Assembly (NCBI GenBank): GCA_964548225.1
Contig: CAZJQP010000001.1
Location: forward strand, 62,001 to 126,000
Length of the DNA stretch: 64,000 nt
From: CALMEH01 sp964548225
GTDB taxonomy: Bacteria; Acidobacteriota; Blastocatellia; Pyrinomonadales; Pyrinomonadaceae
Reading direction: 5' to 3'
The notes under the pieces are model-generated. The model saw only the letters and a list, made by a program, of their open reading frames with translations. It had not been told where the DNA came from and ran no database searches. Of this stretch, positions 25,501-33,634 are shown piece after piece (the stretch's first letter is position 1; each line of letters begins with the position of its first letter). The position numbers and the translations under genes were made by a program.

Positions 25501-26022
25501 GATTTTGACAGGAAATCCCTTATAACGTCCGCCGCTTGCTTCGACAAGAAGTTTTGCATCTTTCGGAATTTCCGCCAAAAAACTGATTCCGATTGTGCTT
25601 GGCAGATAACGATTTGCCGATGATAAATCAAATTCCGGTTCTTCATCGAAAATCGGAGTTTTTTCGGCAATTTCCGTTAATTCTTTTGCGGCTTTTTCAT
25701 CAAATACTTCCTTTTCGGCTCGTGCTTTATCTTCTTTGGGAAATAAATCGGATTCAGTTTCCGCCGTTTCATCCTCAAACAACTCTTTTTCGGTTTTAGC
25801 AAACGGAAACAAAATACCCGCACCATAGCGATTTAACGGTGCATCACGTTGAAGAATTTCCTCGCCGTTTGCCATTTGCTTAAAAGGTTGAAATGCTTCT
25901 TCGTAGGTTTGAAAAACGAGTTCTTTTGTCCAATCCAATTCCGCCCCACGCGGCGCAGGTCCGATGATTTCCTCGTGCAGTTTCTCGATGATAATTTCGC
26001 GGTTTTCAATATGTTTTGTCAT
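22534..26022 (-). CDS. drmA: DrmA-like superfamily 2 helicase (DISARM core)
   Basis: An 1162-aa helicase. Walker A FPTGGGKTEAYLG near residue 515, DExH-type box IIQDELHLISGP near 726, and C-terminal helicase motifs VDIDRLSLIAVIGPP and QVTGRVGRRWWERPG near 970. Cysteine pairs (CSACAERM; CPWCAAQMG with CSDKQNC) suggest zinc sites. The N-terminal 450 residues are a non-helicase region beginning EIIIEKLHEEIIGPAPRGAE, typical of DrmA. In DISARM this ATP-driven motor works with DrmB. The start at 26022 is chosen because GGAG lies upstream and it begins 7 bases after the preceding stop; a frame to 26112 would overlap that gene. Confidence 0.92.
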   Translation of the reverse strand: MTKHIENREIIIEKLHEEIIGPAPRGAELDWTKELVFQTYEEAFQPFKQMANGEEILQRDAPLNRYGAGILFPFAKTEKELFEDETAETESDLFPKEDKARAEKEVFDEKAAKELTEIAEKTPIFDEEPEFDLSSANRYLPSTIGISFLAEIPKDAKLLVEASGGRYKGFPVKIIDKERKWWRREPVLIKAEFEASDLLSNGKIAPVLVEKENTDNLNLEIEVFARPSKEQNQRLLTVCFINRTETGKLSRDEASLFQAHFTAKIVSENSAHHILPYPQAEYTRLDEEEESIALLYREVQTFAVGHGCAADWDEINANKNRAEMVSAECFPICEVPSITPNIKRAGGLNLEISMAKLAGLVSNEDGLDDLVTLIDEYENWIDEKHAEILGLEAKYRVAAERHLNECSACAERMREGLKLLQSNEKARLAFQFANHAVLIQQYRSKSDLRRANFNDLTKRIEFSAVPEKHDLTDGKLGKWRAFQIAFLLMSLRSAIEPSASDRETVELIWFPTGGGKTEAYLGLTAFCLFMRRLTNSEDFGTHVLMRYTLRLLTAQQFQRGCSLICAMEHLRGKNPDKFGLHEFSIALWLGNQVTPGTRQQGKEVLRGLQRGSTATENMFILSRCPWCAAQMGLLETKSRIRNAPKVIGYEESGGSVVFKCSDKQNCEFKNGLPVYVIDEDIYEKRPSLVIGTVDKFAMLAWKPDARALFGFDKEGNRITSPPGLIIQDELHLISGPLGSVVGLYESVIEELCTDRRENQIIRPKIISSTATTRSYAEQIKALYARTKTQLFPPPGLDVSDSFFSRYARYENGKLLPGRKFIGINAPGLGASTNAEVRLYTALLQASYEFSAEERDPWWTLLVFFNNLRMLGNTISLFQANIPAYFMTYKNRTRQEKIRQIYQLLELTGRLRSDEVPAAITKLEVKTTDAEKKPVDVCLASNIIEVGVDIDRLSLIAVIGPPKTTSQYIQVTGRVGRRWWERPGLVATLYSPTKPRDRSHFEHFRSYHERLYAQVEPTSVTPFSAPALERALHAIMTAFVRQAGSSDQAKQPFPFPSDLLKILRERLLPRVETVDADEMKTFEKLFNRRAKEWQKWQRTKWGSVMDNDTADALLRTAGNWVSPEDEIVSWATPTSMRNVDAQAEIKITQLYNRIDDETGDFNL

Positions 26023-26029
26023 CTGATTT

Positions 26030-27544
26030 TTACTCCAAACGAAAACGGCGATTGAGTTGTTTAGCATCAATTTCAACCGCATTTTCAGCACGGCGAACAA
26101 CGCGACAGGCAATCAGTTTGCCGCTTGATTCAGACAATTCAAACTCCATCTCGCCATATTTTTCGAGTTCGCTTAAATCGGCTTCGGAAACTTTTTTGAT
26201 AAGCATACGGCGAATTAAACCACCCGCTTGTTGATGCGCCTGGCGGATTTTTTTTGCAATCTCGACACAGGTTTCGAGGCGGTCTTCAAGTCCGATGAAT
26301 TTCATCAGCGCGGCAAAGTCTTCGGGGTCTCGCGTTTCGATATTTCTTTCGCTCATCCAATTACGAAGATTGATTTTGTTGGCGTGAATTGCGCCTAAAT
26401 TTCGCAAGTGTTTGATAATTTGGTTGATTCCGTGTTCTTTGACTGCTTCGCGCAAATGGCGTTTCCAACCGCGCTGAAATTCGCGTAGTTGCGATGCTTT
26501 TTTACCTAAAACTTTATTTGCCAGCGGCACGATAAAATCGCCGCCGCCTCTATCGCGCAATAAAACAAAAACGCCGGGCGCAATTTCCGCAACGCGCCTT
26601 TTTCTAACCGGCGATTGACGGCTGAGGTCAATTATCAAAGCGCGTGAATCTTCTTCGAGAAAAACGCCGCGTCTGCCTTCGAGCCAAAAGAGTCGCGCTT
26701 CAACCGATTCTCTCGAATCGTTGGCATTTAAATACTTTTGATTTCGATTCGCAAACTTTTCAGCAATTTCCGATAGATTCACCGAAGGTATAATGTCTGA
26801 TGATTCGAGAAATTCTTCGGTTTGTTTCACGTTTTCCTCAAAATTATCGCCTGTTTTGCTTTGCCCCGATGATTTTAAAGGATTGATAAAAGCCGAAGTT
26901 CTTTTTAATTTATCGCGTAACCAATCAAAGCGTAAAAGATGAATTTTCGCGGCTCGCGGTGCGGTAAAAACATATTCGCTGTGCCAACGGCTTGCCCCGA
27001 AACAAACAATTTCGTCATAACAAACATTTCGCCGAAGCTGAGATTCGCTTAAAACCGAAAGACTTCCGTTAAAGTCGGCAAAAACTTTCTCCGTCGGTTT
27101 TATCAAACGCGATTCGACAATCACAACCGGAAGATTTTCCAACCCGCTTGAAATTTCAAGCAACTTTTCCAACATCGGATTTCCGCCATCATCAACCAAT
27201 TCCAGCAAAATCTGAAAAACTTTTTCAGCTTGCGGAAGAAAATCAGGGGCAGATTGCCGCAAACGGCGAAGCGTTTCCGCCAAATCTTCCAGCTCACTCT
27301 TTGAAATTGTCGCCGGATTACCGAAACCGAGCGGCGCGGCAAGTTGTTCAAAACGATAGCGTTTGAGCCGTCTGATGAAGCGTTTCCAATCCGCAATTTC
27401 GATTTCATCGCCGAGTTCGCGGATGAAATTTTGCAGACGAAAACTGAATTCCCGAAACAAAGGATGCGCGATTTGGTGCGAAACAAACGAAACCCGCGCG
27501 GCTTGGCGGTAAATCAAATTTGCTTGATGAAAAGCATTCTTCAT
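26030..27544 (-). CDS. Unknown DISARM-associated protein (possibly DrmE-like)
   Basis: A 504-aa protein of no family I can name with confidence. Residues 1-130 are helical and basic. The middle (about 145-225) looks like strand-loop-strand elements (LPVVIVESRL, YDEIVCFGASRWHSEYVFTAPRAAKIHLL) of a helicase- or Rossmann-like fold but has no Walker motifs. The C-terminus (RRVAEIAPGVFVLLRDRGGGD, then NQIIKHLRNLG, HQQAGGLIRRMLIKK) is alpha-helical. The ATG overlaps the upstream stop by four bases (ATGA), and drmA starts 7 bases after its own stop, so it is very probably a component of the drmA-drmB system. A distant relation to class 2 DrmE is a hypothesis. Confidence 0.85.
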   Translation of the reverse strand: MKNAFHQANLIYRQAARVSFVSHQIAHPLFREFSFRLQNFIRELGDEIEIADWKRFIRRLKRYRFEQLAAPLGFGNPATISKSELEDLAETLRRLRQSAPDFLPQAEKVFQILLELVDDGGNPMLEKLLEISSGLENLPVVIVESRLIKPTEKVFADFNGSLSVLSESQLRRNVCYDEIVCFGASRWHSEYVFTAPRAAKIHLLRFDWLRDKLKRTSAFINPLKSSGQSKTGDNFEENVKQTEEFLESSDIIPSVNLSEIAEKFANRNQKYLNANDSRESVEARLFWLEGRRGVFLEEDSRALIIDLSRQSPVRKRRVAEIAPGVFVLLRDRGGGDFIVPLANKVLGKKASQLREFQRGWKRHLREAVKEHGINQIIKHLRNLGAIHANKINLRNWMSERNIETRDPEDFAALMKFIGLEDRLETCVEIAKKIRQAHQQAGGLIRRMLIKKVSEADLSELEKYGEMEFELSESSGKLIACRVVRRAENAVEIDAKQLNRRFRLE

Positions 27545-28539
27545 ATCGTTTCGGTGAAAAACATAGTTTCGATTTCCGGTGGGCAATCAGGAAAATTATT
27601 CGGGATTTCGGCAGATTTTGAGTAGCTGAAATTGCTGTTTAACTGTTCAATTGCCATCTGAAAATTGCCTTCCGTGCGGTCAAGCAAGATTACCCAATGC
27701 GAAGCACAGCAATAATCGCGCAGTTTCAGAAAACTGTTTGCGCCATCGAAAATCGTAATCGGCGCGTTTTCCGGTATACGCCGTTTGATTGATTTGCGCC
27801 GAATTTCCGCCGGAATAAATTCGCAATGTGAAGGCTGTTCGGTGCTGAAAAATTGTTTGACGCGCAAGATTTCCGCAAGATTTCCTTCTACTTTTTTGCC
27901 GTCTTCAGCTAGACAAGCAAAAGAGTTTTCGTTAGCTTCCGCTTGCAAATCTTTTTTGCTTCCGATGAGCAAACAATCCAAAGATGTTTGCATTTCAAAG
28001 CTGTTTTCTTGTTGAATTTGCAAAAATTCGCGGACGAATGAGTTAATTTGATGTATTTTTTTACCTTTCTGTCGTGTTGAAAGTTCGTAAATATTAGTTG
28101 GCGCACTTTTATCTGCCAGCTTTATTTCATGACAAAGATTTTCACCGATTAATCGTTTAGGATTTCCATCTCGCGGACTACCTATTTGAACAATCAAACG
28201 CTTTTCGCCGTTGATTTCTTGTGTGCCGAGCAGTAAAGCATTTCTTTCCCGATTCTTAAACAAACATTTTACTGCGGTGTTTGGTGGTAAATTGCAAAGA
28301 TTTTTGAAATGCTCAGAATTGTTTCCCTCAAAAGGATTTGATTGATAATTTTTTACAACCCCGACAGCAGTCAAAACCGTTGCAAAACCGCGTGTCGGAA
28401 GCGCAACTCCAACGACAATTCGCTCATCAAGTAAAGGTTCTCCGGCAATAAATCCGCCGAGTTTGACAAAAAAGTTTGCCCAATCGGGAAGTTCACGCCA
28501 ATCATCGTCCGGTGAATTCACATAAAATAGGGCTGACAT
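27541..28539 (-). CDS. Unknown DISARM-associated protein, first gene of the module
   Basis: A 332-aa soluble protein starting MSALFYVNSPDDDWRELPDW. No catalytic motif is evident; it is mixed alpha/beta with a recognisable LLDERIVVGVALPTRGFATVLTAVGVV segment near residues 36-62 and a strand-rich C-terminus (PITIFDGANSFLKL, SHWVILLDRTEG). It is joined to the next gene by an ATGA overlap, which ties it to drmA/drmB. Together the two unknown proteins total 836 residues, so they could correspond to the two halves of a larger protein such as DrmE. It starts 51 bp after the decarboxylase stop, without a clear Shine-Dalgarno site. Confidence 0.82.
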   Translation of the reverse strand: MSALFYVNSPDDDWRELPDWANFFVKLGGFIAGEPLLDERIVVGVALPTRGFATVLTAVGVVKNYQSNPFEGNNSEHFKNLCNLPPNTAVKCLFKNRERNALLLGTQEINGEKRLIVQIGSPRDGNPKRLIGENLCHEIKLADKSAPTNIYELSTRQKGKKIHQINSFVREFLQIQQENSFEMQTSLDCLLIGSKKDLQAEANENSFACLAEDGKKVEGNLAEILRVKQFFSTEQPSHCEFIPAEIRRKSIKRRIPENAPITIFDGANSFLKLRDYCCASHWVILLDRTEGNFQMAIEQLNSNFSYSKSAEIPNNFPDCPPEIETMFFTETI

Positions 28540-28590
28540 AAGAGTATTGAGAAACTAGCTGTAAAATATTTGTTTTAGTAAAATACTACA

Positions 28591-30042
28591 TTATTTACTT
28601 GAGTGCAATAAAACTTTCTCATTCAACAACTCCCAAACCTTTTGCAAATGTCGTTCTTCAACTCTGATGCTTCCGACCGAAAGCCGCAATGTAAATTTAT
28701 TGTTCAATTTCGTATGCGATAAATAAGCCTCACCCGAAGCGTTGATTTCGTTCATTATTTTTTCGTTCAAAGCGTCTAAATCTTCGACATTTTTCGGGCA
28801 AGCACGAAAACACACAAGCGCGAACGGCACAGGTGCGAGCATCTCAAAATTCGGCGAATCGTCAACCCAATTTGCAAAAAGACGCGCCAAACGGCAATGT
28901 TCGCGCAGACGTGAAATCAAACCTTCCTGCCCGAAATAGCGCATCACAAACCATAATTTCAACGAACGAAAACGGCGACCAAGTTGGATTCCGTAATCCA
29001 TTTGATTCGTAACGGTTTCAGAAACTTTCAGATATTCGGCAATGAGCGAAAAAGTTTTTTTCAGCAAATCCAAATCCTTGACATATAACACCGACAAATC
29101 AAACGGCGTAAAAAGCCATTTGTGCGGATTTGTAACGATTGAATCGGCGCGTTCCATTCCGCGAAAATAATGCTGAAATTCCGGCACGATTGCTGCACTT
29201 CCGGCATAAGCCGTGTCAACGTGAAGCCATAGATTATTGCGCTCGCAAATGTCGGCGCATCTTTCGACATTATCAACACTCGAACTCGAAGTTGTGCCAA
29301 TCGTCGGAATTACACAAAAGGGTAAATATCCGGCGGAAATGTCATCGGAAATTGCTTCGCGCAATTTTTCGGTGTCCATTTCAAATCGCTCGTTCGTCGG
29401 AATTTTGACAAGGGATTTTTGTCCGAGTCCGAGTAAAATTACAGCTTTGTCAATCGAATTATGCGTTTGTTCAGAGCAATAAACCCGCAAAAGCGGCAAA
29501 TCCGTTCTGCCGCTCATTCCGTTTTCGCGGATTCCCAAGTTTAGTTTTTCACGCGCCATCGCAATCGCGTGCAAAGTAGAAATCGAAGCCGTATCGTAAA
29601 TTACGCCCTTGAAATCTCCCGGCAAATTCATCATTTGCCTAAGCCAATCAAGCACGACAGGCTCAAGCTCGGTCGAAGCCGGCGAAGTTCGCCAAAGCAT
29701 CGCTTTCATATCAAAAGCGGACGCGAACATATCGCCGAAAACGCCGACAGAACTTGTCGAAGTTGAAAAAAGCCCGTGAAAATTCGGATGATTCCAATGC
29801 GTTACAGCGGGCAAAATTAGTTTTTCGACATCTTTTATAGTTTCACCGAAATCTTCGCCCTTTTCAGGCGCGGAAGTTGGCAAAGCATTTTTTAAAGCGT
29901 TCGGTTCGTTTTGCGAAAGCACGGGAAAATCTTCTATTCGCTCGAAATAATCGGCAATCCAATCAACTATTTCATAGCCGAATTTACGAAAATCTTCCGG
30001 TCGCATATCGCCTAAACTTTTTGTTTGGTCAAGATTTATCAT
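28591..30042 (-). CDS. Group II PLP-dependent amino acid decarboxylase
   Basis: A 483-aa enzyme of the aromatic-L-amino-acid/glutamate decarboxylase family. Key residues: the N-terminal THWNHPNFHG substrate region, H194 in YCSEQTHNS that stacks on the cofactor, D276 in LWLHVDTAYAGSA and the Schiff-base lysine K308 in TNPHKWL. It removes the alpha-carboxyl of an aromatic amino acid (tryptophan, tyrosine or phenylalanine in the closest-looking families); the substrate cannot be fixed from sequence. It lies divergent from the livKHMGF importer, whose cargo may be its substrate, and upstream of the DISARM-like genes on the same strand. Confidence 0.93.
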   Translation of the reverse strand: MINLDQTKSLGDMRPEDFRKFGYEIVDWIADYFERIEDFPVLSQNEPNALKNALPTSAPEKGEDFGETIKDVEKLILPAVTHWNHPNFHGLFSTSTSSVGVFGDMFASAFDMKAMLWRTSPASTELEPVVLDWLRQMMNLPGDFKGVIYDTASISTLHAIAMAREKLNLGIRENGMSGRTDLPLLRVYCSEQTHNSIDKAVILLGLGQKSLVKIPTNERFEMDTEKLREAISDDISAGYLPFCVIPTIGTTSSSSVDNVERCADICERNNLWLHVDTAYAGSAAIVPEFQHYFRGMERADSIVTNPHKWLFTPFDLSVLYVKDLDLLKKTFSLIAEYLKVSETVTNQMDYGIQLGRRFRSLKLWFVMRYFGQEGLISRLREHCRLARLFANWVDDSPNFEMLAPVPFALVCFRACPKNVEDLDALNEKIMNEINASGEAYLSHTKLNNKFTLRLSVGSIRVEERHLQKVWELLNEKVLLHSSK

Positions 30043-30072
30043 AGAATAATTTAAATTCTAATCGAAACGGAT

Positions 30073-30100
30073 TCGACATACTACTCGAAAAAGGTATAAT
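30073..30100 (+). promoter_or_regulatory. Predicted sigma-70-type promoter of livKHMGF
   Basis: TCGACA at 30073-30078, 16-base spacer and a perfect TATAAT at 30095-30100, followed by about 130 bases of leader before livK. The leader shows no recognised riboswitch. Confidence 0.55.
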
Positions 30101-30234
30101 GCCAAATTGTAAATAGATTAAACGACAATATAAAATGCTCTGGAAAACTTTCCTAAAATGTAGGCGTATTACAGCAAACGGAGCAGAAGCATCTAAAAAT
30201 TAAAAGCAAAATTTAACTGAGAGGTAACTTTAAA

Positions 30235-31515
30235 ATGACCAGAATTTTTTTGACCATTTGTTTGGTATTTTCAATACTTTCGTCTTTTGCGTGTGTGCAA
30301 AAAGGCGGCACGGGCGGCGGCGGACAAACCGGCGACACGATTAAAGTCGGAGTTTATGGCGACACGACCGGCGCGACTTCGAGCTTCGGCGTTTCAACCA
30401 AAAACGGTATCCAACTTGCGTTTGAAGAAATCAACGCGGCGGGTGGCGTGAACGGTAAAAAACTCGAAATGATTTTTGAAGACGACCAGGGAACACCTGA
30501 AAAAGCCAAAACGGTTATTTCAAAATTAATTAATCAAGACAAAGTTGTTGCCGTTCTCGGCGAAGTGGCATCAAGTAACAGTCTTGCTGCTGCGCCCGTC
30601 GCGCAGGAAGCGAAAGTTCCGATGATTACGCCTTCTTCGACCAATCCGAAAGTTACGCAAGTCGGCGATTTTATTTCGCGTGTATGCTTTATTGACCCGT
30701 TTCAAGGCGCGGTAATGGCAAAATTTGCGTCGAATACTTTGAAGGCGAAATCGGCGGCGATCTTGGGCGACAACAGTTCTGACTATAGCAAAGGATTGAC
30801 GCAGTTTTTTGAACAGGAATTTACGAAACTCGGCGGCACGATTGTTACTAAACAGACTTACGCGCAAAAAGATCAGGACTTCAAAGCCCAACTGACGCAA
30901 ATGCGCGACCAAAAACCGGACGTTATTTACATTCCGGGATATTACGGCGAAGTTGCCATTATTGCTAAACAAGCCCGCGAACTCGGAATGACGCAACCGC
31001 TTCTCGGCGGCGACGGTTGGGATTCACCGGAACTCTGGAAACTGGGTGGCAGCGCACTGCAAAATGCTTACATTTCCAATCATTATTCGGCAGACAATCC
31101 TGCACCGGAAATCCAAAATTTCGTGAAAGCCTATCAAGCCAAATTCGGCGTTGCACCGGATTCGTTAGCGGCTCTTGCATACGATTCAGCAAAGGTTTTG
31201 GCTGATGCTATCAAACGCGCCGGCGGCACGGAAAGCGCAAAATTAAAAGACGCAATCAATTCGACTAAAGAATTTGCGGGTGTTACGGGCAAAATTACGC
31301 TTGATGCGGAACGTAACGCCGTCAAACCGGCAGTCGTTTTATCACTCAATCCGGCGGCAAGCAAATTTGAGTTCAAGGAAACGATTTACCCCGAAGGAAT
31401 GACTCCGCCTACGGCTTCAACCGCAACGGCAAACACTAATTCGACAACGAACACGAACGCCGCATCGAATACTAATTCAGCGGCTAATACGAATGCGGCA
31501 TCGAACGCGAAGTAA
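30235..31515 (+). CDS. livK: LivK-type branched-chain amino acid ABC transporter binding lipoprotein
   Basis: A 426-aa lipoprotein. The signal peptide ends in the lipobox LSSFAC with lipid-modified C20, followed by a Gly-rich linker. Residues 35-385 form a type I periplasmic-binding fold: IKVGVYGDTTGATSSFG, QLAFEEINAAGGVNGKK, EDDQGTPEKAKTVISKLI, VAVLGEVASSNSLAAAPVAQ. The tail (last 40 residues) is an Asn/Thr/Ala repeat (NTNSTTNTNAASNTN) that is unusual for LivK and may be a flexible linker. It binds an amino acid or related carboxylate and hands it to LivHM. First gene of the operon; AGAGGT precedes the start. Confidence 0.93.
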   Translation: MTRIFLTICLVFSILSSFACVQKGGTGGGGQTGDTIKVGVYGDTTGATSSFGVSTKNGIQLAFEEINAAGGVNGKKLEMIFEDDQGTPEKAKTVISKLINQDKVVAVLGEVASSNSLAAAPVAQEAKVPMITPSSTNPKVTQVGDFISRVCFIDPFQGAVMAKFASNTLKAKSAAILGDNSSDYSKGLTQFFEQEFTKLGGTIVTKQTYAQKDQDFKAQLTQMRDQKPDVIYIPGYYGEVAIIAKQARELGMTQPLLGGDGWDSPELWKLGGSALQNAYISNHYSADNPAPEIQNFVKAYQAKFGVAPDSLAALAYDSAKVLADAIKRAGGTESAKLKDAINSTKEFAGVTGKITLDAERNAVKPAVVLSLNPAASKFEFKETIYPEGMTPPTASTATANTNSTTNTNAASNTNSAANTNAASNAK

Positions 31516-31588
31516 GTTCCAAGTTCTTAGATGCAAGTTCCGAGTGGTTAATTTTAACTTGGAACTTGCAATTTGAAACCTGAAACCT
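31513..31588. repeat. Intercistronic quasi-palindrome, AAGTTCC words
   Basis: TGCAAGTTCCGAG at 31532-31544 pairs with CTTGGAACTTGCA at 31558-31570 (one G-T pair), and outer GTTCCAAGTTC words partly pair with GAAACCTGAAAC. It fills the livK-livH gap; it could lower expression of downstream genes or stabilise the livK end. Confidence 0.7.
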
Positions 31589-31594
31589 AATTTT

Positions 31595-32512
31595 ATGGAT
31601 ACTTTTGTTCAGCAGCTTATCAACGGTTTAACTATCGGCTCGATTTACGCATTGATTGCGCTTGGCTATACAATGGTCTATGGCATTCTGCGGCTTATAA
31701 ATTTTGCTCACGGTGATATTTATATGGTCGGTGCATATGCCGGATTTATTCTTGCCACATCGCTCGGTTTTGCCGCTAATCCGTCAGTTTTCGGTTTTGT
31801 CGTAACACTCGTTGGCGCGATGGCAATTGCCGCCGCCCTCGGAATGACAATCGAGCGTTTTGCATATCGCCCTGTGCGGAAGTTCTCGAAAATGACAACG
31901 CTGATTACGGCAATCGGAATGTCGCTTTTAATCGAATATCTTTTTATATTCTTTTTCGAGCCGAAACCGCGCTCTTTTCCGCAACTGATTGCCAACGAAA
32001 ACTACCCGCTGTTCGGTAATGCACAAATTTCCACATCTCAGATTTTGATTTTTGTCGTTTCGGTTTTGTTGATGGTTGCGCTTCAATACATCATTTTCTA
32101 CACAAAAATCGGCAAAGCAATGCGGGCAGTTTCGTTTAATCTAAACTCGGCGAAATTAATGGGAATCAACACGGATTTCGTGATTGCTTTTACATTCGCG
32201 CTCGGCTCGGCTTTGGCGGCGGCGGGCGGCGTTTTGACGGCGCAATATAATCCGAAAATTGACCCGTTAATGGGCGTAATGTATGGTTTGAAAGCGTTTG
32301 TCGCGGCGGTGTTGGGTGGCATCGGTAATATTCCGGGCGCGGTTCTCGGCGGATTACTCATCGGTGCGGCAGAAACACTTGTCGTCGGTTACGGCGGCTA
32401 CATCGGAATTCCTTCGACTTATCGTGATGCCGTCGCTTTTGCGATTTTGATTTTAGTTCTTCTGCTCCGTCCCGCAGGTCTGTTGGGGACGAACGTGCAG
32501 GAAAAAGTCTAA
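31595..32512 (+). CDS. livH: Branched-chain amino acid ABC transporter permease LivH
   Basis: A 305-aa inner-membrane protein with about eight hydrophobic helices, starting QQLINGLTIGSIYALIALGYTMVYGILRLINFAHGD, which is the LivH signature. The cytoplasmic coupling segment AVSFNLNSAKLMGINTDFVIAFTFALGSALAAAGGVL and the GGIGNIPGAVLGGLLIG loop contact the ATPases. Forms the channel with LivM. Confidence 0.96.
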   Translation: MDTFVQQLINGLTIGSIYALIALGYTMVYGILRLINFAHGDIYMVGAYAGFILATSLGFAANPSVFGFVVTLVGAMAIAAALGMTIERFAYRPVRKFSKMTTLITAIGMSLLIEYLFIFFFEPKPRSFPQLIANENYPLFGNAQISTSQILIFVVSVLLMVALQYIIFYTKIGKAMRAVSFNLNSAKLMGINTDFVIAFTFALGSALAAAGGVLTAQYNPKIDPLMGVMYGLKAFVAAVLGGIGNIPGAVLGGLLIGAAETLVVGYGGYIGIPSTYRDAVAFAILILVLLLRPAGLLGTNVQEKV

Positions 32513-32518
32513 CGATTT

Positions 32519-32575
32519 CGGTTTTGGATTTTGGATTATTCTTTAATCCGAAATTCAAAATCTGAAGTCCAAAAT
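32519..32575. repeat. Intercistronic quasi-palindrome, CCAAAAT/ATTTTGG words
   Basis: TTTTGGATTTTGGATT on the left is roughly complementary to AATCCGAAATTCAAAATCTGAAGTCCAAAA on the right around a short loop. It fills the livH-livM gap. The word is shared with the insert in the kinase gene at 4366-4458. Confidence 0.7.
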
Positions 32576-32581
32576 AAATAT

Positions 32582-33634
32582 ATGTCTTCTTGGGTGAAGA
32601 GTTTAATAACCGGAATCATTATTCTAGCGTTGCTTTACGTTTTGAACGCGATGATGAGCAGCAACGGATTTTTCGGAATCGGCGTTGACGACTATCAAGC
32701 GCGTCTGCTCGTTTTTATCTGTATTAATATAATTTTAGCGACTTCGCTGAATTTAATTAACGGGTTCACGGGGCAATTTTCTATCGGACACGCCGGATTT
32801 ATGGCGGTCGGCGCATATGCGTCGGCGTTTTTTTCCGTTACTTACGGCAAATCGCTTGAAGGTTCGCTGATGTTTTTGGGCGAAACTACTGCGTGGAGTC
32901 TGGTGTTAATTGTCGCGCTCATTATCGGCGCAATTGTTGCCGGATTGATGGGGTTGATTGTCGGCATTCCGAGTTTGCGTTTGAAAGGCGATTATCTCGC
33001 TATCGTAACACTTGGATTTGCCGAAATTATCCGTATCGTTATTCAAAATCTCGACATCGTCGGCGGCGCAACAGGTTATCCTGTGCCAGGTTACGCCAAT
33101 TTTCTCTGGATCGGGATTTTTACGATTATAACCATTATCGTCATCCACAATATCATTAAATCTGATACCGGACGCGCCCTCGTTTCAATCCGCGAAGACG
33201 AGCTTGCGGCGGAAGCAATGGGCGTGAATACGACTCGCTACAAAGTTACTTCTTTCGTCATCGGCTCGGCTTTTGCCGGAGTTGCAGGCGCACTTTTCGC
33301 ACATTACAATAAATTTTTGCATCCGAACGATTTTCAGTTTATCCGCTCGTTTGAAATTATTATTATGATTGTTATCGGCGGAATGGGTTCGATGACCGGT
33401 GCGATTTTGGGCGCGATTATCGTTGCGCTTTTGCCTGAACTTCTGCGTCAACTTCCGGGAATTCAAATCGGCGAAAGCACTTTTGAAATTGCCGATTTGC
33501 GTCTCGTAATTTTTGCTTTGATTTTGATTTTAACAATGATTTTGCGCCCGCAAGGAATTTTGGGGACACGCGAAATTACCGATTTCTTCAAGCGTTTCAG
33601 ACGCAATGAAAAAACGGCAGGAGGTTCGGAATAA
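32582..33634 (+). CDS. livM: Branched-chain amino acid ABC transporter permease LivM
   Basis: A 350-aa inner-membrane protein with about ten helices. LivM marks: NIILATSLNLINGFTGQFSIGHAGFMAVGAY, RLKGDYLAIVTLGFAEIIRIV and the coupling loop ALVSIREDELAAEAMGVNTTRYKVTSFVIGSAFAGVAGAL. The ATG at 32582 is preferred over one at 32531, which would run through the palindrome. The stop overlaps the livG start by one base (TAATG). Confidence 0.96.
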   Translation: MSSWVKSLITGIIILALLYVLNAMMSSNGFFGIGVDDYQARLLVFICINIILATSLNLINGFTGQFSIGHAGFMAVGAYASAFFSVTYGKSLEGSLMFLGETTAWSLVLIVALIIGAIVAGLMGLIVGIPSLRLKGDYLAIVTLGFAEIIRIVIQNLDIVGGATGYPVPGYANFLWIGIFTIITIIVIHNIIKSDTGRALVSIREDELAAEAMGVNTTRYKVTSFVIGSAFAGVAGALFAHYNKFLHPNDFQFIRSFEIIIMIVIGGMGSMTGAILGAIIVALLPELLRQLPGIQIGESTFEIADLRLVIFALILILTMILRPQGILGTREITDFFKRFRRNEKTAGGSE

